Assembly: GCA_964019425.1 (NCBI GenBank)
Contig: OZ025808.1
Span: 682,001 to 746,000 of the forward strand
Length of the DNA: 64,000 nucleotides
Source: Flectonema sp. DT1601
Lineage: Eukaryota > Euglenozoa > Diplonemea > Diplonemida > Diplonemidae
Reading direction: 5' to 3'
In this document: positions 40,913 through 53,500 of the stretch, piece by piece
Layout: every line of letters begins with the position of its first letter
How positions within the stretch are numbered: position 1 is the first letter of the stretch
Position numbers and translations under genes: made by a program
Notes under the pieces: generated by a model
Database searches by the model: none
What the model saw: only the letters and a program-made list of their open reading frames with translations
What the model was told of the DNA's origin: nothing

Positions 40913-41686
40913 CACAACATTACTAAAAGTACAAGTGATAGTATCCCATACCTGAATATTAACACCTGCTCCCAACTGCAGCAATGTCTTCACAACTGAG
41001 GTGGCACCAAATGACGAAGCGAGATATAATAAAGTCTTACCAGAGTATGAGAACGGAGTGTCAATTTCAATGTAATAATTTGATAGAATTCGTTTGACAG
41101 CATCATCTGACAGACCCCGAATAGCAGCCGTCTCCAGAATATGACTTAACAGCGAAGTATTTTGTGATGATAAAATAAGGTCAATAAATAAGTTGTTTTC
41201 AAGTGATTTCATAGGTGACGTTGTCGTTTCCTCAACTGTGAGTTTAACACGAGATAGAGAACTTGTTAATGAATTGAAACTACTTTTTGAAAGGATTAAA
41301 ACAACGACCTTAATTCGATCATCATGTAAGTCACTTGAATTACAAGATTGTAAAGCATTGGTGAGTGGTGTTTCTCCATATGAGTTTTTAATATTGCAAT
41401 TAATCCCTGGGTACGACAGCAGATATTCCAACACTTCCAATCTTAGGTGGTAAGCTGCGGCATGGATGACTGTCGATCCTGATTCTTTCATCTTTAATTC
41501 TGGATTCGCCTTAAATTTTTCAATCAGCATTCGCGTTACATACAAATCCCCAGCCTTTACGGAGGTATAAAGAAGAGTTCTTCCATCACTTAGGTAATTA
41601 TCAACATCGTTCATCATACCGACTACTACTTCAACTGTATTGTAGTCACCAGCAGCCATCGCTGCTTTAAACTGTACCTCAATCAT
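37494..41686 (-). CDS. Ankyrin-repeat protein with 20-residue repeat array and RanBP2-type zinc finger
   Basis: Exons 40952-41686 and 37494-40877, 1372 residues. The 74-nt intron 40878-40951 (GTATGG to ACCAG) holds an A31 run directly before its 3' site. I chose the ATG at 41686; longer frames upstream use no ATG and start behind a splice-like AAACAAAAACAG. Residues 1-~480 contain ankyrin repeats (DGRTLLYTSVKAGDLYVTRM, SGKTLLYLASSFGATSVVKT, QSPLHVAITEGMVDLVSFLI, GNTLLHLSAKHNNIKLINKL). Residues ~498-1222 are about 36 copies of SSSEQASAVKPTSAPYSTSA. Near the end (~1307-1335) MCHGDGCGKFNLDRSSSCVQC matches the RanBP2 finger C-x4-C-x10-C-x2-C with the conserved Asn, which in other proteins binds ubiquitin, Ran or RNA. 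The array may be a Ser/Thr modification platform; that is inference. Confidence 0.9.
37945..40117 (-). repeat. 60-bp coding tandem array, about 36 units
   Basis: Exact 60-bp period encoding SSSEQASAVKPTSAPYSTSA with few variants: A or V in the last position, T or A in PYST, TSA or TGA, and synonymous CTGCTCGAC/CTGCTTGAC. Variants occur in repeated blocks. One unit near 38530 lacks 9 bp (TSA codons), keeping frame. Confidence 0.95.
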
Positions 41687-42087
41687 ATTGTATATTGAGT
41701 TACTGTTTTTGTTTAGATGAGATAATAACAAACGTCACATTGAATGGAAGAAGAAGGTGAATAAATTAACAAACAAAAGTAAAGTAGAAACATAAGTGTG
41801 TAAATGAGGCTGTGAATTAGGAACGACTTCCCAACTTCCCCAAGCAAGCGTCACAACAAAAGACTTGTTGTGGTTACTTTGAATTGAGTTTACTTTCCTG
41901 CAGTATGACCATCCAGGTGGTGTATTGCTCCAGAGTCTAATCAGGAGGAGGATTTGTCCAACTTGTGTGATCATCTCGTGGTCTATTGTCAGCGTTTCTA
42001 AATAGTAAGAGGAAGTAAAATCCGTCAACAAAAAAAAGTTGCTGCAGTTACTTTTGAGTAGCTTTTACCTTTCTGCAGTGACTTCTG
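41687..42087. other. Intergenic spacer
   Basis: About 400 bp. A short open stretch (41735-42031, - strand) has no family resemblance and I do not call it a gene. Confidence 0.5.
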
Positions 42088-43185
42088 TCAGGTCGCACTA
42101 TTTTCTTGTTTCCAAAACATTGTCGGTTTCGAAGAATCTTTTGGGAGAAGCTCACATATTAAATCATTCAATCGCTTACTTAGTAACAGTAACTCTGTCG
42201 CTACAGTAACAAGTGAAGCCGCTATGGCGGCGTCAGCTGTGAGACCGAAGGAATGCGACGCAACAGGGAGACTTTGATTGGATGAAAAACTTGGTCCATG
42301 AAGAGGTGGAAAAGTAGGAGATAATTTATCTTGTAAGAAGATATCGTCATGTGTTTCGATGCCTAGAGAGGTTCCAGAAGCACTTAACGGAGGTTTGTGA
42401 ATTATGTCAATAAGTCCACTGCTATCAAACCAACGAAGTGATTGAAGTTCCTCAACAACAGTTGCTAATGAGATTTGACATTCGTTACAACACCAGTTCG
42501 CAAATTGATTCGCATCTGTTTGACATGACTGATGTCTTTTTCTTTTGCATGTAAACAAAACACAACATGCAACACTTAAAATTACGTCTGCCAACTCATC
42601 AGCGTTGCACCTAGTTGTTGTAAGACCGCCAAATCGATACTCTTGTAAGTTGGGTAGTAAAAAACGAGGGCTACGTTTATCTTTTTTATCCAATTCTTCG
42701 CTTTTTTGATCTCTTACGCCTTCATTTTCACGTTCCGGGTCTTGGTGCTGAGTCGCAGAATCTCCGTCTGAATTCTTATTATTTTGCTCATTAAAAACAA
42801 TTGAGGCGATTCGAAGTTTTCCCATTTCCATAATTTCCGTATCTTTGATTCTGCTCTTCCGTTTATCCGTTTGAGAGGGACGGCGACGGCTTCCCATTCG
42901 TAACGCGGCAACTAAGGTTACTGCTAAGACAATAAAAACCGTTGAGAAAAAAATGAGAAGCCCTGGGTGAGGAATTAAAGCAACTTTCGGTGATTTCTCA
43001 GTTGTGGTATCGTTCGAGGATTGTGTAATTTCACACAAGACTCCCATAAAGCCGTCAAGGCAATTGCACCTTCCGCTACCGTTTTGGTTGCAGTTTGAAT
43101 CACTTGTCATATCGTGCCAACATCTTGTCTCACAAGGTGTCTTACAGTCTTGACCACTCCAACCTTCATGACAAGAAAAATTCAT
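42088..43185 (-). CDS. EGF-like single-pass membrane protein (5' exons may be missing)
   Basis: 365 residues visible. Residues ~4-55 hold two Cys-rich EGF-type modules (CHEGWSGQDCKTPC and CNCLDGFMGVLC). A Leu/Val/Phe membrane segment follows at ~73-95 (LLIFFSTVFIVLAVTLVAAL), then a basic stop-transfer (RMGSRRRPSQTDKRKSR) and a cytosolic part of about 265 residues with several Cys/Trp (CWCNE-like CNECQ) and hydrophobic stretches. The topology would be type I, but there is no signal peptide; an upstream exon is likely, since ATACTCAGAGTATCAG-like and AAATAG splice-like words flank the ATG and TGA precedes it in frame. Role: adhesion or receptor by analogy only. Confidence 0.7.
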   Translation of the reverse strand: MNFSCHEGWSGQDCKTPCETRCWHDMTSDSNCNQNGSGRCNCLDGFMGVLCEITQSSNDTTTEKSPKVALIPHPGLLIFFSTVFIVLAVTLVAALRMGSRRRPSQTDKRKSRIKDTEIMEMGKLRIASIVFNEQNNKNSDGDSATQHQDPERENEGVRDQKSEELDKKDKRSPRFLLPNLQEYRFGGLTTTRCNADELADVILSVACCVLFTCKRKRHQSCQTDANQFANWCCNECQISLATVVEELQSLRWFDSSGLIDIIHKPPLSASGTSLGIETHDDIFLQDKLSPTFPPLHGPSFSSNQSLPVASHSFGLTADAAIAASLVTVATELLLLSKRLNDLICELLPKDSSKPTMFWKQENSAT

Positions 43186-44807
43186 TCTATTTCATACTGA
43201 TACTCTGTAGTTTAAATTAATATAAATCGCTGACTCATCATAAACAAATACCGTTACGTAGTAAAGGTTAACTATGACTCAAAAAATGTTTGTTTTTTTT
43301 TTTTTTTTTTCATAATTACAATTTTTTTTTGGTGTGAATTTCCATTCTGGAAAAATTATAATCAAAACGCAGTTGACGTAACTAACAAAAAAAAAAAAAA
43401 AAAAAAAAAATTCCGACTAACCATACATACACAACGGGAATAGAGAGCAAACCAAACAGCTTTAAGTAAGACAGGAGTAGGAAAACAGCCCTCGTCTTAG
43501 TTTAGTTTTAGTTTCAGTTTTTTTTTTTTTTTTGTACTCAAAAAAAATCACTAATCCTTTCGTTTAAAAAAACAAACAAAAAAAATAAGAAAGGAAGGAA
43601 AAGTTTTGCACACCTCCCAGCTTGGAGTCCAGCTTCAGACCAGAACACATCAGAGAAAGAAAATGGGAAAAAAGTATCGACTGCCTATAATCAATTCCTT
43701 GTACCTGAAAGAGTAAAAACCATTCAGAATTAGCCTTATATTTCGTTGAACGCAGAACACTAAATCCTGTCGCACGGGGAAATTAAATCATGACCAAAAG
43801 AAATATCGGCTTTCAATCTGAATAGTTTCTTCTCCGACTACGTCGGTACAAAAAAAGGAAAAGAAAAAAAAAACAGTGTGTAGAAGAAAGTGAAGAAATA
43901 TATAAGTGCCTTAATATGATACAGTAGGATTTCTTTGGAAACCAAATAGTCGAAAAGTCTGCCTGCTAACATCACAACAGGTAAAAGAGTTTCATAAGAA
44001 ATACAATCCACACAACTTACAGTAAAAACCATTAAGGATTGTTAGTAATCACCCTGAGTTGATGTTTGACTGAGTCACAAACAGAGAAAATAGTTCACAA
44101 AGAAGTAATGAATAATACTAATAAAGTATTACCTTAATAACGTTTCACTCAAATCATGTACAGTCACAACGATTGAAGGGGAGTTCGTCTTACCCTTGTT
44201 CTAAAACAGTTCCTCAACATGCATAAGAGCGATCCAACAGCAAAAAGAAAACACGCCAACCCTCACGAGACTACAAGGGATTTTATTACAGCGCATTGAT
44301 GTAACATGTTCACAAGGTGAGCAACTTGGAAAAAGTTTTTCGTTGGTTTTAATTGCGTCGGTTCAAATAGCAGATTACTTTAATAAAGTAATGGGAGAAT
44401 ATCAGAAAATCAGGAAGTAATATACACTTACCATTAGGGGGCTAGGGATCTTAAAGAATTTTTCAGGGAAATAACAGAGTGGATGGTTTTCCCTTCTCTG
44501 ATGAAGGCGCTTAACCGCGCAAAAGAAAACATGTTTCTTTTTTTTTTTTTGGTTTAAATTAAAATATCACAACGAGATGTAGCTAACGAGGTCTTGTGCA
44601 CTCGGAGGTGGACAGGCTCACCACACGGAGGACTGTATAAAAAGAATTTATAAAAAAAAAACAGAACAAAAAAAACAAATCTGAACTTTAAAAAAATGAA
44701 ACGAAATATAAAAAAAAAAACAAAAGAGGAGATTCTAACAGAGGGTGTTGGTGCTATAACAAAAAACACTCGTAAAAATTGTGACGATTTCTCTCCAATA
44801 ATTTGAA
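43186..44807. other. Long intergenic region rich in A/T homopolymers
   Basis: About 1.6 kb with T21 near 43290, A25 near 43388, T16 near 43520 and others. It holds intergenic motif copy B (43716-43757) and a weaker AAAAACCATT at 44027. Small frames on the - strand lack any family signal. It may contain an unseen 5' exon of the EGF-like gene. Confidence 0.55.
43716..43757 (-). repeat. Intergenic motif, copy B
   Basis: AAAACCATTCAGA, AGCCTTATATTTCG, then TTGAACGCAGA. The first block is identical to copy A; the middle is shared with partial copy D at 15431-15463. Confidence 0.65.
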
Positions 44808-46579
44808 TCAGTTGCCTTGGGTAGTTTGATTAAAGAAGATGTTTCTCGATTCCCCAGCAGTCACCGTATTTAGAAGTCTTTGTGCATGTCCTGGTAACAT
44901 CCCCATTGCGATTAACTCCTCTTTGGAGATCCCTTGAAGATCAGAACAGAGATCATATCCGCACTTTTTTAATTTCCATTCATATTGAGAAAGGTTCAAC
45001 TGAGTCAACATATCGGATAGGCTGCTATATGAAAGAGGAGGAGCTTGAAACATCGATGGAGAAGAACCCCCATCAGGATGATGAACTCCAAGTGATAAAG
45101 TAGAATGAGAAGAGTGAGATGACAGTAGGTGAGGTCTGTTAAATTGAATTGCTGAGTCAACAGAAGTCAATGTTTCGAAATCGAGAGAGAGAGGACAGTC
45201 TAACACACCAGATACTGAAGTCGTTACTTTTACATCTCCGTCACTTCCAAGATCACAGTCAGGGAAGGAGGGTGAAGCCGACAAGTTCGGAAACAAGAAT
45301 GGTGTGGTCCCAAGCTTTGTTCCATTTGATAGTTGAGTCTCACTCAAGGGCAGTACACTATCACGTTGTTTGTGAAATTGTATCTCAGCATCTTGTCGTG
45401 TTTTCAGACTCTCTCCAAGTAGTAGCTCAGCTTGTCTTTTACGAATTGCTGATAACCTACCTCGAGGATGCTTTAAATTTGCTAATTCCGCCTGCAAGTC
45501 GGATGACAATGACAATACAGGAGTCGGATATGGTGATACTCTACACTCCAATGCAGGAGATGGAAGAGGGCTTTGACCCAGAGGACGAGTCCTGTTAAAA
45601 CGATTTTTCGCATTTTCAATAGCCTGAGAACTACTAAATGTGATTGCATGTTTTTGTATAGCAGCATTCACTGCAGATGATGATATCCGCCCACTGCTGC
45701 AGAGAGCGACGATTGCTCTGCAAATTGACTCCGGAGAAGCTACCAATCCCGTTGGCGGAATTCCAAGAACTTCACTAAAAACAGCAGCAAGGGTATCCCT
45801 CTGACGTAATGTTAGTACTCTCGTTGTGTCCCACGGGTCGTCTGAGACGGCATTTCTGAGTGAGTTCATTAAAGCTGTTACTTCACTTTCCATTAAATCA
45901 TCCCATGCGTCTCTCACATCTTGTTCCCATCCCTTTTGAGATAGCAGCTCGAGCACCTTTTTTGAAAATCCAATTATTTTAGTTTGACTAACAGTTGAGT
46001 CTCTTAACCTGACAGATGCAGCGTCAACGTGTTGTTTAATATGAGACATGTCTCCCACTAGTTGGGTGACTCCGTATTGCTCTTCTCGTAAGGGTCGAGC
46101 ACGCCAAGCACTCAAATGAGCTCTCATTGATGCTGTTTTTTTTTTTGTATTGTTTGGTGTTGTTTTTTTATAATTGATTACAATAGTGTCAATTGACTCA
46201 TACCATCTTGCCTTCTTGTAAGCTCTGATCCCAATTGAATTGCCAATTGTCTTTTTCGGACATGAAGTTGAGGTCCCGGAGAGGAGCTGACATGAGGTGA
46301 TGTTGGTGAGGGAGGACCTTCTTGCGGAACAAAGGCAGGTTGGTACTGTTTTGTTTTGTTTTGTTTTTTTTCATCTTTGCTCCTAAAGTAAACAGATAAA
46401 TACATCAAAGGAATCCATACCTGTAACTGTTCCTGTAGTTGTCTAATGTGAGTACTTATTCCCTTTATCGCAAACCTGTTGTGATCATCCCCTTCGCTAT
46501 CTCTGCTGCAGCTGCCACTGTCACCGTCACCGCTGCTATTGCTGTTGCCGAAGGAAAATACTACAGGAGTGAGCGCCAT
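44808..46579 (-). CDS. SAM-domain protein, three exons
   Basis: Exons 46421-46579, 46204-46345 and 44808-46132 give 541 residues. Introns are 46346-46420 (GTATGG to AAACAG, 75 nt) and 46133-46203 (GTATGA to AAACAG, 71 nt, with an A run before the acceptor); both junctions keep frame. The first exon codes an acidic Ser/Gly stretch and a short helix (HIRQLQEQLQ). The middle is helical and polar (~135-260). The C-terminal ~471-531 is a sterile alpha motif: SLSDMLTQLNLSQYEWKL, LQGISKEELIAMGM and GHAQRLLNTV. SAM domains pair with other SAM domains, and the window has a second one at 6427. Adaptor role inferred; partners unknown. Confidence 0.85.
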
Positions 46580-47578
46580 GTTAATATTTTATTTTTTTGA
46601 CCCTCCCCCTCCCCAGCACTAAACAGTTAAAAAATAAAGAGATGAAATGAACTATTCCCACGTTGGATAATTTACTTTTTATTCCCATCAGGCAGTACGT
46701 AAAGACACGCACTACTTTATTATTAGATTGCCTTACGTATATAAAACAGTATTCATAAAAGAGTACCACATGATTAGTAGTGATCATGTTTGCTGTTATT
46801 GACTAGTTGACCTGGCCACTGGACCACTACTCTCGAGTATATCAACTTAACTCCCTCAATGAGATACAATCTTCTAGAAACATAGACCTCAGAAAGAAAC
46901 CGTACTGACGAAACCAGACTAGCGAATACAAATTGATATCAAGTCAAGTGTTGTGAAGCTTAAACACGACTATAATAACATTTCCCTTTGGCAGTACCGA
47001 ATTCAACATTTTGCTTAACTTCATATAATTTATTTCATCGAGTGGATTAGTTCTGTCTGAAGAGTTGAATTGAAATTAACAAAAATTTCACATCTCTGAA
47101 ATAAGTACCACCGGTACTGAGCAATCAAATCTAAACATTTCAAACAAAACTAAAAAAATAAACATACACCAAACAAGAACAGTGGTGTGAGATGGTGAGA
47201 GAGGGAGAACTATCTGAGACACAGACAGACAGACTAAACCCTAACTTTAGAACGGGATAATAAAAAACCGTTCAGATAAAAAAAATATTTATTAATCGCA
47301 GACGGTAACACGAATAGCATTACGCTGCCACAATTCCTCATTCACTTGCAAAACATGTCTTCGAGATGAGAAAAGACAAAAAAAAAAAAGGGGGGAAAGG
47401 TTTTTTTTTTTTTTTTTTTAAATCTATTTAATACAAAGACCGTATTCACTTTATACGACAGTCGCCCCCTTCATAAGTAAGTACAGCATTGCTTGTGAAT
47501 GAAGTGATTTTATATTTCTCGGATGGATTTTTTGAAAAAATGCGAAGAGAAAAAAAATAAAAAAAATATAACAAGAGA
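46580..47578. other. Intergenic region with motif copy C
   Basis: About 1 kb, AT-rich, with A11/G4 and T19 runs near 47380-47420. Holds motif copy C at 47264-47303. No gene seen. Confidence 0.55.
47264..47303 (-). repeat. Intergenic motif, copy C
   Basis: AAAACCGTTCAGA, 15 A/T-rich nt, then TTAATCGCAGA. Outer blocks match copies A and B with one change each; the middle is not conserved. It lies about 275 nt past the stop of the NGxxG-repeat gene. Confidence 0.6.
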
Positions 47579-50500
47579 CTACAGCATAGTAGTGTTCTTA
47601 GGTTTTAGGTACATTATATTTCCTTTGCCGTCGGTATCGACTTGCATACACCAGGTTCCTCCTAATTCCTTATAGTCAACCACCATTACTATTTTATTGT
47701 TTAGATCTGCTTGTGTAACAAGACCAGTGACTTTAACTCTCTGACCTATTGGGTAACACTGTTTGGTTGTTTGTTCGTTGTTGTTAATAAAATAAGGATA
47801 ACTGAAAAAATTGTTTAAAAAAATACAAACCCCAGGAGGAGCTCCGCATTGGCCACGTCTTTTTGCTTCCTTTGGAAGAGTTACATTTTTCATTAGAAAA
47901 AGCCGTTGTTGGCCGTCTTCGAACTGGACAACCATTCCCTGAACTCCGCTAGTCACGTCTTTGTTGTAACCAATGACTATAGCAGGCTTTCCATTTAAGT
48001 CTTTTGCTCCTGTCAATCCTTGAACAATAACTTTAGTTCCAAAAGGATGACACTCTTCTGGTGGAGGTTTGTACTCTCTTGGAGGCTGGTCTTTCATAAG
48101 TTTTTCTGGAGCGTGAGTTTCCTTCTTTCCGTTTTCAAATTCAACAACGTATTTCCCATCTTTGTTGAGGGTTGTGACAGTCCCAACACGATCTTTTACT
48201 TTAGCTCCACGGACTTTAACTTTGTCACCAGTTACGAATTTTCGCTTTCTTACAGGGGATGACACTACATGAAGATGTGAGGTACACGACATTTCCATTT
48301 CCTTGCCGTCAATAGTCACTGTAGCGTTGTCCCCGGTACATTTCACTACTGAAACAGTCTTGCCATCCAGTTCTGGAGAATGGCTGTGAATAACCGCAGA
48401 AGATCCCGGCTCTATTGCTGAACCTCGTGTTATATTCGCATTCTCAGGCTTTAGCAACTGCTGTGAACCGTCATCCATCTTCACCACAAGACATGTTTCA
48501 TTTCCTTTTTCTTTGTGGGATACTACTGTTCCAGTCTTTCCGTTCATGTGTGTGGCCTTCTTAAGACCTTGAATTTCAATATTGCTGCCTACAGGAAACT
48601 TATCCACTTTGCTTGTATCTTTTTCTGTGGTTTGGTTGTCATTTTTGTTCTCGCCTTCGGTTGGCTTTTGTGGTGATGGTGTTGGTGCTGCTTGTGAAGG
48701 CTCGGAACCCGCCACAACAAGACGAGCGTTTGCCGGTTTCAAAAGTTGTTTGTTTCCGTCTGGAAAGGTAACCAACATGCATGGAGTACCTCCCTTCTCT
48801 GTTCTGTGAGAAGTAACTTTTCCTTTGAGGCCGTTTAAAGTGACTTGCTTCTTCAGAGAATGAACTTCTACAGTACTACCAACAGGGTGACAGGGTTCGA
48901 AATATCGTTTAAGGTTTTCTGATTGAAGAAGTTTCTCATCGTTGTCGAACTTGACGAGAATAGCACTTTTTGAATCCACAGTCTTCTTATGTTCCATAAC
49001 TACTCCTCTCTTTCCGTTAAGTGAGGGAATTGGAAAGTTGATCGTTTCCACAGAACTTCCAATTGGAAATTGAGACTGCTGGTCATCAGGTTTTGGTGAT
49101 TGTGGTGGTGGTTGTGGCTGTGATTGTGGTGGTGGTTGTGGTTGTGGCTGTGATTGTGGTGGTGGTTCTGACTTACTTCCCTCAAGTCGTAAGTTCTTAT
49201 TCTTGACGAGTAGATTCTCACCAGAATCACACACCACGGCCATCGATATTTCACCGTCAACTTGTTTGTGAGCAACAACTTTGCCGGATTTTCCGTTAAA
49301 TTGTTTTTTATTTTCAAAGTCCTTCAACACAACCCTCGCACCAACAGGAAATTGATGATCACCTTTCTTCGATACTTTGGAAGGTGATGGTGAGGCTGCG
49401 GACGGATCAATTTTCTTGGCGTATTTTCTCTTTACTAATTGAGCGTTTCCCTTTTCCATCTTCACTACCATACTATCAGTGCCATCTGTATCTTCTTTGT
49501 AAGCAACAACAGTTCCCTTCATTCCATTTAGCTGGGATTTCTTCTTGAGTGAGTGCAATACAACAGAAGTTCCAATCTCAAAATTGTCATTAGGAGGTTT
49601 TGCTTGAGGTGTAGATGGCGCTACTTGAACAAGTTTGGCATTCGCAGGTTTCAGATACTGTTTTTTCCCGTCTGGAAATGTTGCTTCCAAACCCTGTGTC
49701 CCATCACTTAGCTTCTTATGCGCTGTTACCTTCGCGTGTTTTCCATTTAATTCTGGTACCTTAACCAGAGAATGCAATACAATATTACTTCCGATTGGAA
49801 ATTCAGCAGTGTTGTTCACAGGAGCAGGGCTTGCTGGTGAAGAAGCAGCCCCAGTTGCAACGATCTTCGCATTTGATGTTTTCATAAGTTGTTTTTTACC
49901 ATCTGGAAAAGTGACTTCTAAGGCCTGAGTCCCGTCTTTGAGTTGTTTGTGTGCTGTGACAGTTGCTTTTTTACCATTCAACTCTTGCATCTTAACTAGA
50001 GAATGAATCTCAATGGTACTTCCAATTGGAAACGATGATGAATTCTTAGCTTGCGGTTTTGGAGAAGTCGCTGGAGACGGAGCCGTCGGGTGAGAAATCA
50101 AAATTGTGTTTTCTGGATACGCAATAACTGTTTTACCTTCTTTAGTTAATATCTCCATTGCGTCTAAGTTAAAGTTCCCCTTTACTAATTTAGTTACTTT
50201 ACCATTTTTCCCATTAAGTGACTCATCAGCCATATGACGAAGTTTTATCGTACTTCCTATTGGGTGACAGGTGCCTTTGTCGATTACAAGTATGCCGTTG
50301 TTTGGTTTTATGAGGTGTTTTGATCCATCAGGTAGTTCAGTAATCATACATTCTAATCCATTAGAAGCTATCTTGTGACCAATAACCTTTCCTTTGGTTC
50401 CATTTAAGTCTTTTAAACGTTGTAAAGAATGAATCTCTATTGTGCTTCCAACTGGGTGACACGCACCTCTAGTGGGACTGAACGAATGAACTACCAACAG

Positions 50501-53500
50501 GTTGCCTTTCTTTACTGTTAGCTTGTCGTCACTTTCGTGTATCTTTATAACGTAGTTGGTCTCGCCGTCTTTGTTTTTAAGTTCGGTAATCTCACCCTGT
50601 CTTCCATTCATCTTCCTCTCTTCAGGGTTTACGAATGAGTGGATTTCTACTTTCATTCCGACTTTTAAGTCGGGTTCGTTCTTGTCGTCCTGTTCAGGCT
50701 TTTTAACGTCCTTCTCAGGTTTCTTTGTGTCTTGTTCAGGTTTCTTGTTTTCTTGTTCAGGTTTCTTGATGTCTTTCTTGGGTTCTTCAGGCTTCTTCTC
50801 GAGATCCTCCCTCTCGTTTTTCTTTACGTCTTGTGCCGGCTTCTTGACATCCTTATTCCCGACCTGTTCTGGTTGTGGTGCCGGAGGAGTTTTATCGTTC
50901 TGAGGATTACTTAACTTTGATGGAATTGGAGAAGGTGGAAGTGGAGGTACGGGAGGTTTAATAACTACACCGTCAGAATCAGGTTGCTTCTTCTTTGAAG
51001 GCTCCGACTCACTTTGAGTTTTCTCTTGTGGCGCTGTAGACGGTTTCAAAGACTCCTCAACATCTGGCGGCGGTGGCATTATTATTCCACCTAATGGTTT
51101 CCCAGGTGCTAATTTAACATTCTTAGGCTTCGCTAAAACTTTCTTACCTCCATCTAACTCAACGACAAGACATTCGGCACCGTCAGGAGCTTTTTTATAA
51201 CCAAAAACAGTACCCAACCTTCCATTAAATGCTGGTTGATTAGTAAACGAGTGAAGCTCCACGTGACTTCCACGCGGCAGGAGATTACTTGAAGAGTCGG
51301 GAGAGACGCTATTTTGCTTCTGTTCCTCATCTTGTTTCTGTTCCTGTTCTTGTTCTTGTTCTTCTATTATCTTGGCATTCATTGGTTTTACTAACTTCTT
51401 TGTTCCATCGTCGAACTTTATCGCTAAACAAAGTGACTTATCCGTTGCAACTTTGTGGTCAAAAACTCGACCTCTCCTTCCGTTGTTTTCGGGCTGATTT
51501 TTATAAGAATGAAGCTCAACTAAAGCACCCACTGGAGCTAATACAGATGTGTCTTCTTGAGCCTTCTTTTCAGCTATTTTCTTAGCTTCATCTTCCTTGG
51601 CTTGTCGCTCCTCTTCTTCCTTGGCTTTTTTATCGGCTTTTTCCTTGGCTAGTCGTTTTTCTTCTTCTTCTTTATATTTTTTATCGGCTTTTTCTTTGGC
51701 TCTTTGCTCTTCTTCTTTGGCAGCCTTTTCCTGAGCTTGTTTCTCTTCTTCCTCCTTCGCCAGCCGCTCTTGTTCCTCTTTGGCTTTAAGTTGCCTTGCT
51801 TCTTCCTCTCTGGCCTTTTTATCAGCTTCTTCTTTTGCCTTCATTGCAGCTTCTTCAGCTGCCTTCGTTGCAGCTGCCTTTCGGTCAGCCTCTTCCCGTG
51901 CCTTGCGTTCAGATTCTTCCTTTGCCTTTCGGTCAGCCTCTTCCTGTGCTTTTTTCTCGGCTTCGCGTTCGGCCTCTTCTTTTGCTTTTCGGTCTGCTTC
52001 CTCCTTAGCCAGTCGCTCGGCCTCAGCCTTGCGCTCCTGTTCTTTTGCCTGTCGCTCAGCCTCCTCTTTTGCAAGTCGCTCAGCTTCAGCCTTACGCTCG
52101 GCTTCTTCCGTTGCCTGTCGCTCGGCTTCTTCTTCAGCTAGTCGCTTGGCTTCTGCCTCCGCAGCCTTGCGCTCGGCTTCTGCTTCAGCAAGTTTGCGCT
52201 CGGCTTCTGCTCTCTCTTTTTCACTGGCCTTTGCAGCTTCTTCCTTAGCAAGTCGCTCAGCTTCTTCTCTCGCTCGGACTTCAGCTTCTGCCTCAGCAGC
52301 TTTCCGTTCGGCTTCTTCCTTGGCGACTCTCTCGGCCTCGTCTCTGGCTTGTCGGTCAGCTTCTTCCTTGGCGAGTCGCTCTTCTTCGGCATTCTGGCGT
52401 TCGGCTTCTTCCTTGGCTAGTCGATCGGCTTTTTCTTCGGCGAGTCGATCAGCTTCTTCCTTGGCGAGACGATCGGCTTCTTCCTTGGCGAGACGATCGG
52501 CTTCTTCCTTGGCGAGACGATCGGCTTTTTCTTCAGCGAGTCGATCGGCTTCTTCCTTGGTGAGACGGTCGGCTTCTTCCTTGGCAAGGCGGTCCGCTTC
52601 TTCTTTTGCAAGTCGGTCAGATTCCGCCTGTTGGACAACACGCTCCGCCTCAAGAGCAGCTTCCTCCCTGCCGGCTTTATCGGATTTGTGTGATTTTGAT
52701 GAGACTGAGTGTTTTGTTTGAGTGCTGCCGCTGCTGCTGCTGCTGCTACTGGAGATCTGTTGAGATCTGCTGTCTCTACGACTACTCTTCCTGCTGATTG
52801 ATTTCGATGTTAATTTGGATTCAGTTCGAGAAGCGATACTCTTCGAAGGTCTGCTGCTGACTTCACTACCAGCTGACGAGTGACGTTTACTACTCTTCAC
52901 TGAAGGTTGTTGAAGAGGGGTATTAGAACCACTATTCATTATGTCATTATTATCTCCTGTATTTCCTCCAAGTTTTAAGAGGTCGCTGTTTGATCCTCCG
53001 GAAGCCTTCGGACGGGAAGATGCTGATGATTTAGCAACACTGCTTCGTCTTGAAGACTTTCTCGACGGTAATTTTGGTGGCCTACTTGCAGTAGTACTTT
53101 CGCTTCTATTACTTACTGATGTTTGGTAAGATGACCTTCTCGATCTTGAGGGAGGAGGGTGGATACTCTCTTCTTTAGAACGTCTACTTGAAGGTGGTGG
53201 AGGTGGATGGTTATCATCTTCTCTTTTTGCTGATACACTTTTGTGAGACCCTCTTCGTGTACTTCGAGTTACAGCACTTGATCCCACTGAGGGCGATCTC
53301 TTAGAAACGGTCTCAGAATCCGACTGAGAAACAGAACCAGAACGATAGCTGTTTGAATATCTTCGATCCCTGCTGGGGGTTTTTATACTTCGACGATGAC
53401 GTCTTTTATAGTGTCGGCTTACTGAAGAAGTCATCGACATCGAATCGTCTCTGTGATCAACTCTGTTACCAAAACCCGTTACGTCGACAACTAAACTCCC

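Noticed and set aside
41735-42031. 98-residue - strand ORF
   Set aside because: No recognisable composition, no ATG-proximal acceptor, and it lies in ordinary spacer DNA.
43200-43260. C/D-box-like TGATGA on the - strand
   Set aside because: No D box at suitable distance and no terminal stem.
44554-44769. Phe-rich - strand ORF of 71 residues
   Set aside because: Arises from A/T homopolymers; no domain or start context.
51780-52721. 313-residue + strand Ser/Ala-rich ORF
   Set aside because: Antisense of the EEADRLAK coiled-coil repeats; repetition and codon bias explain it.
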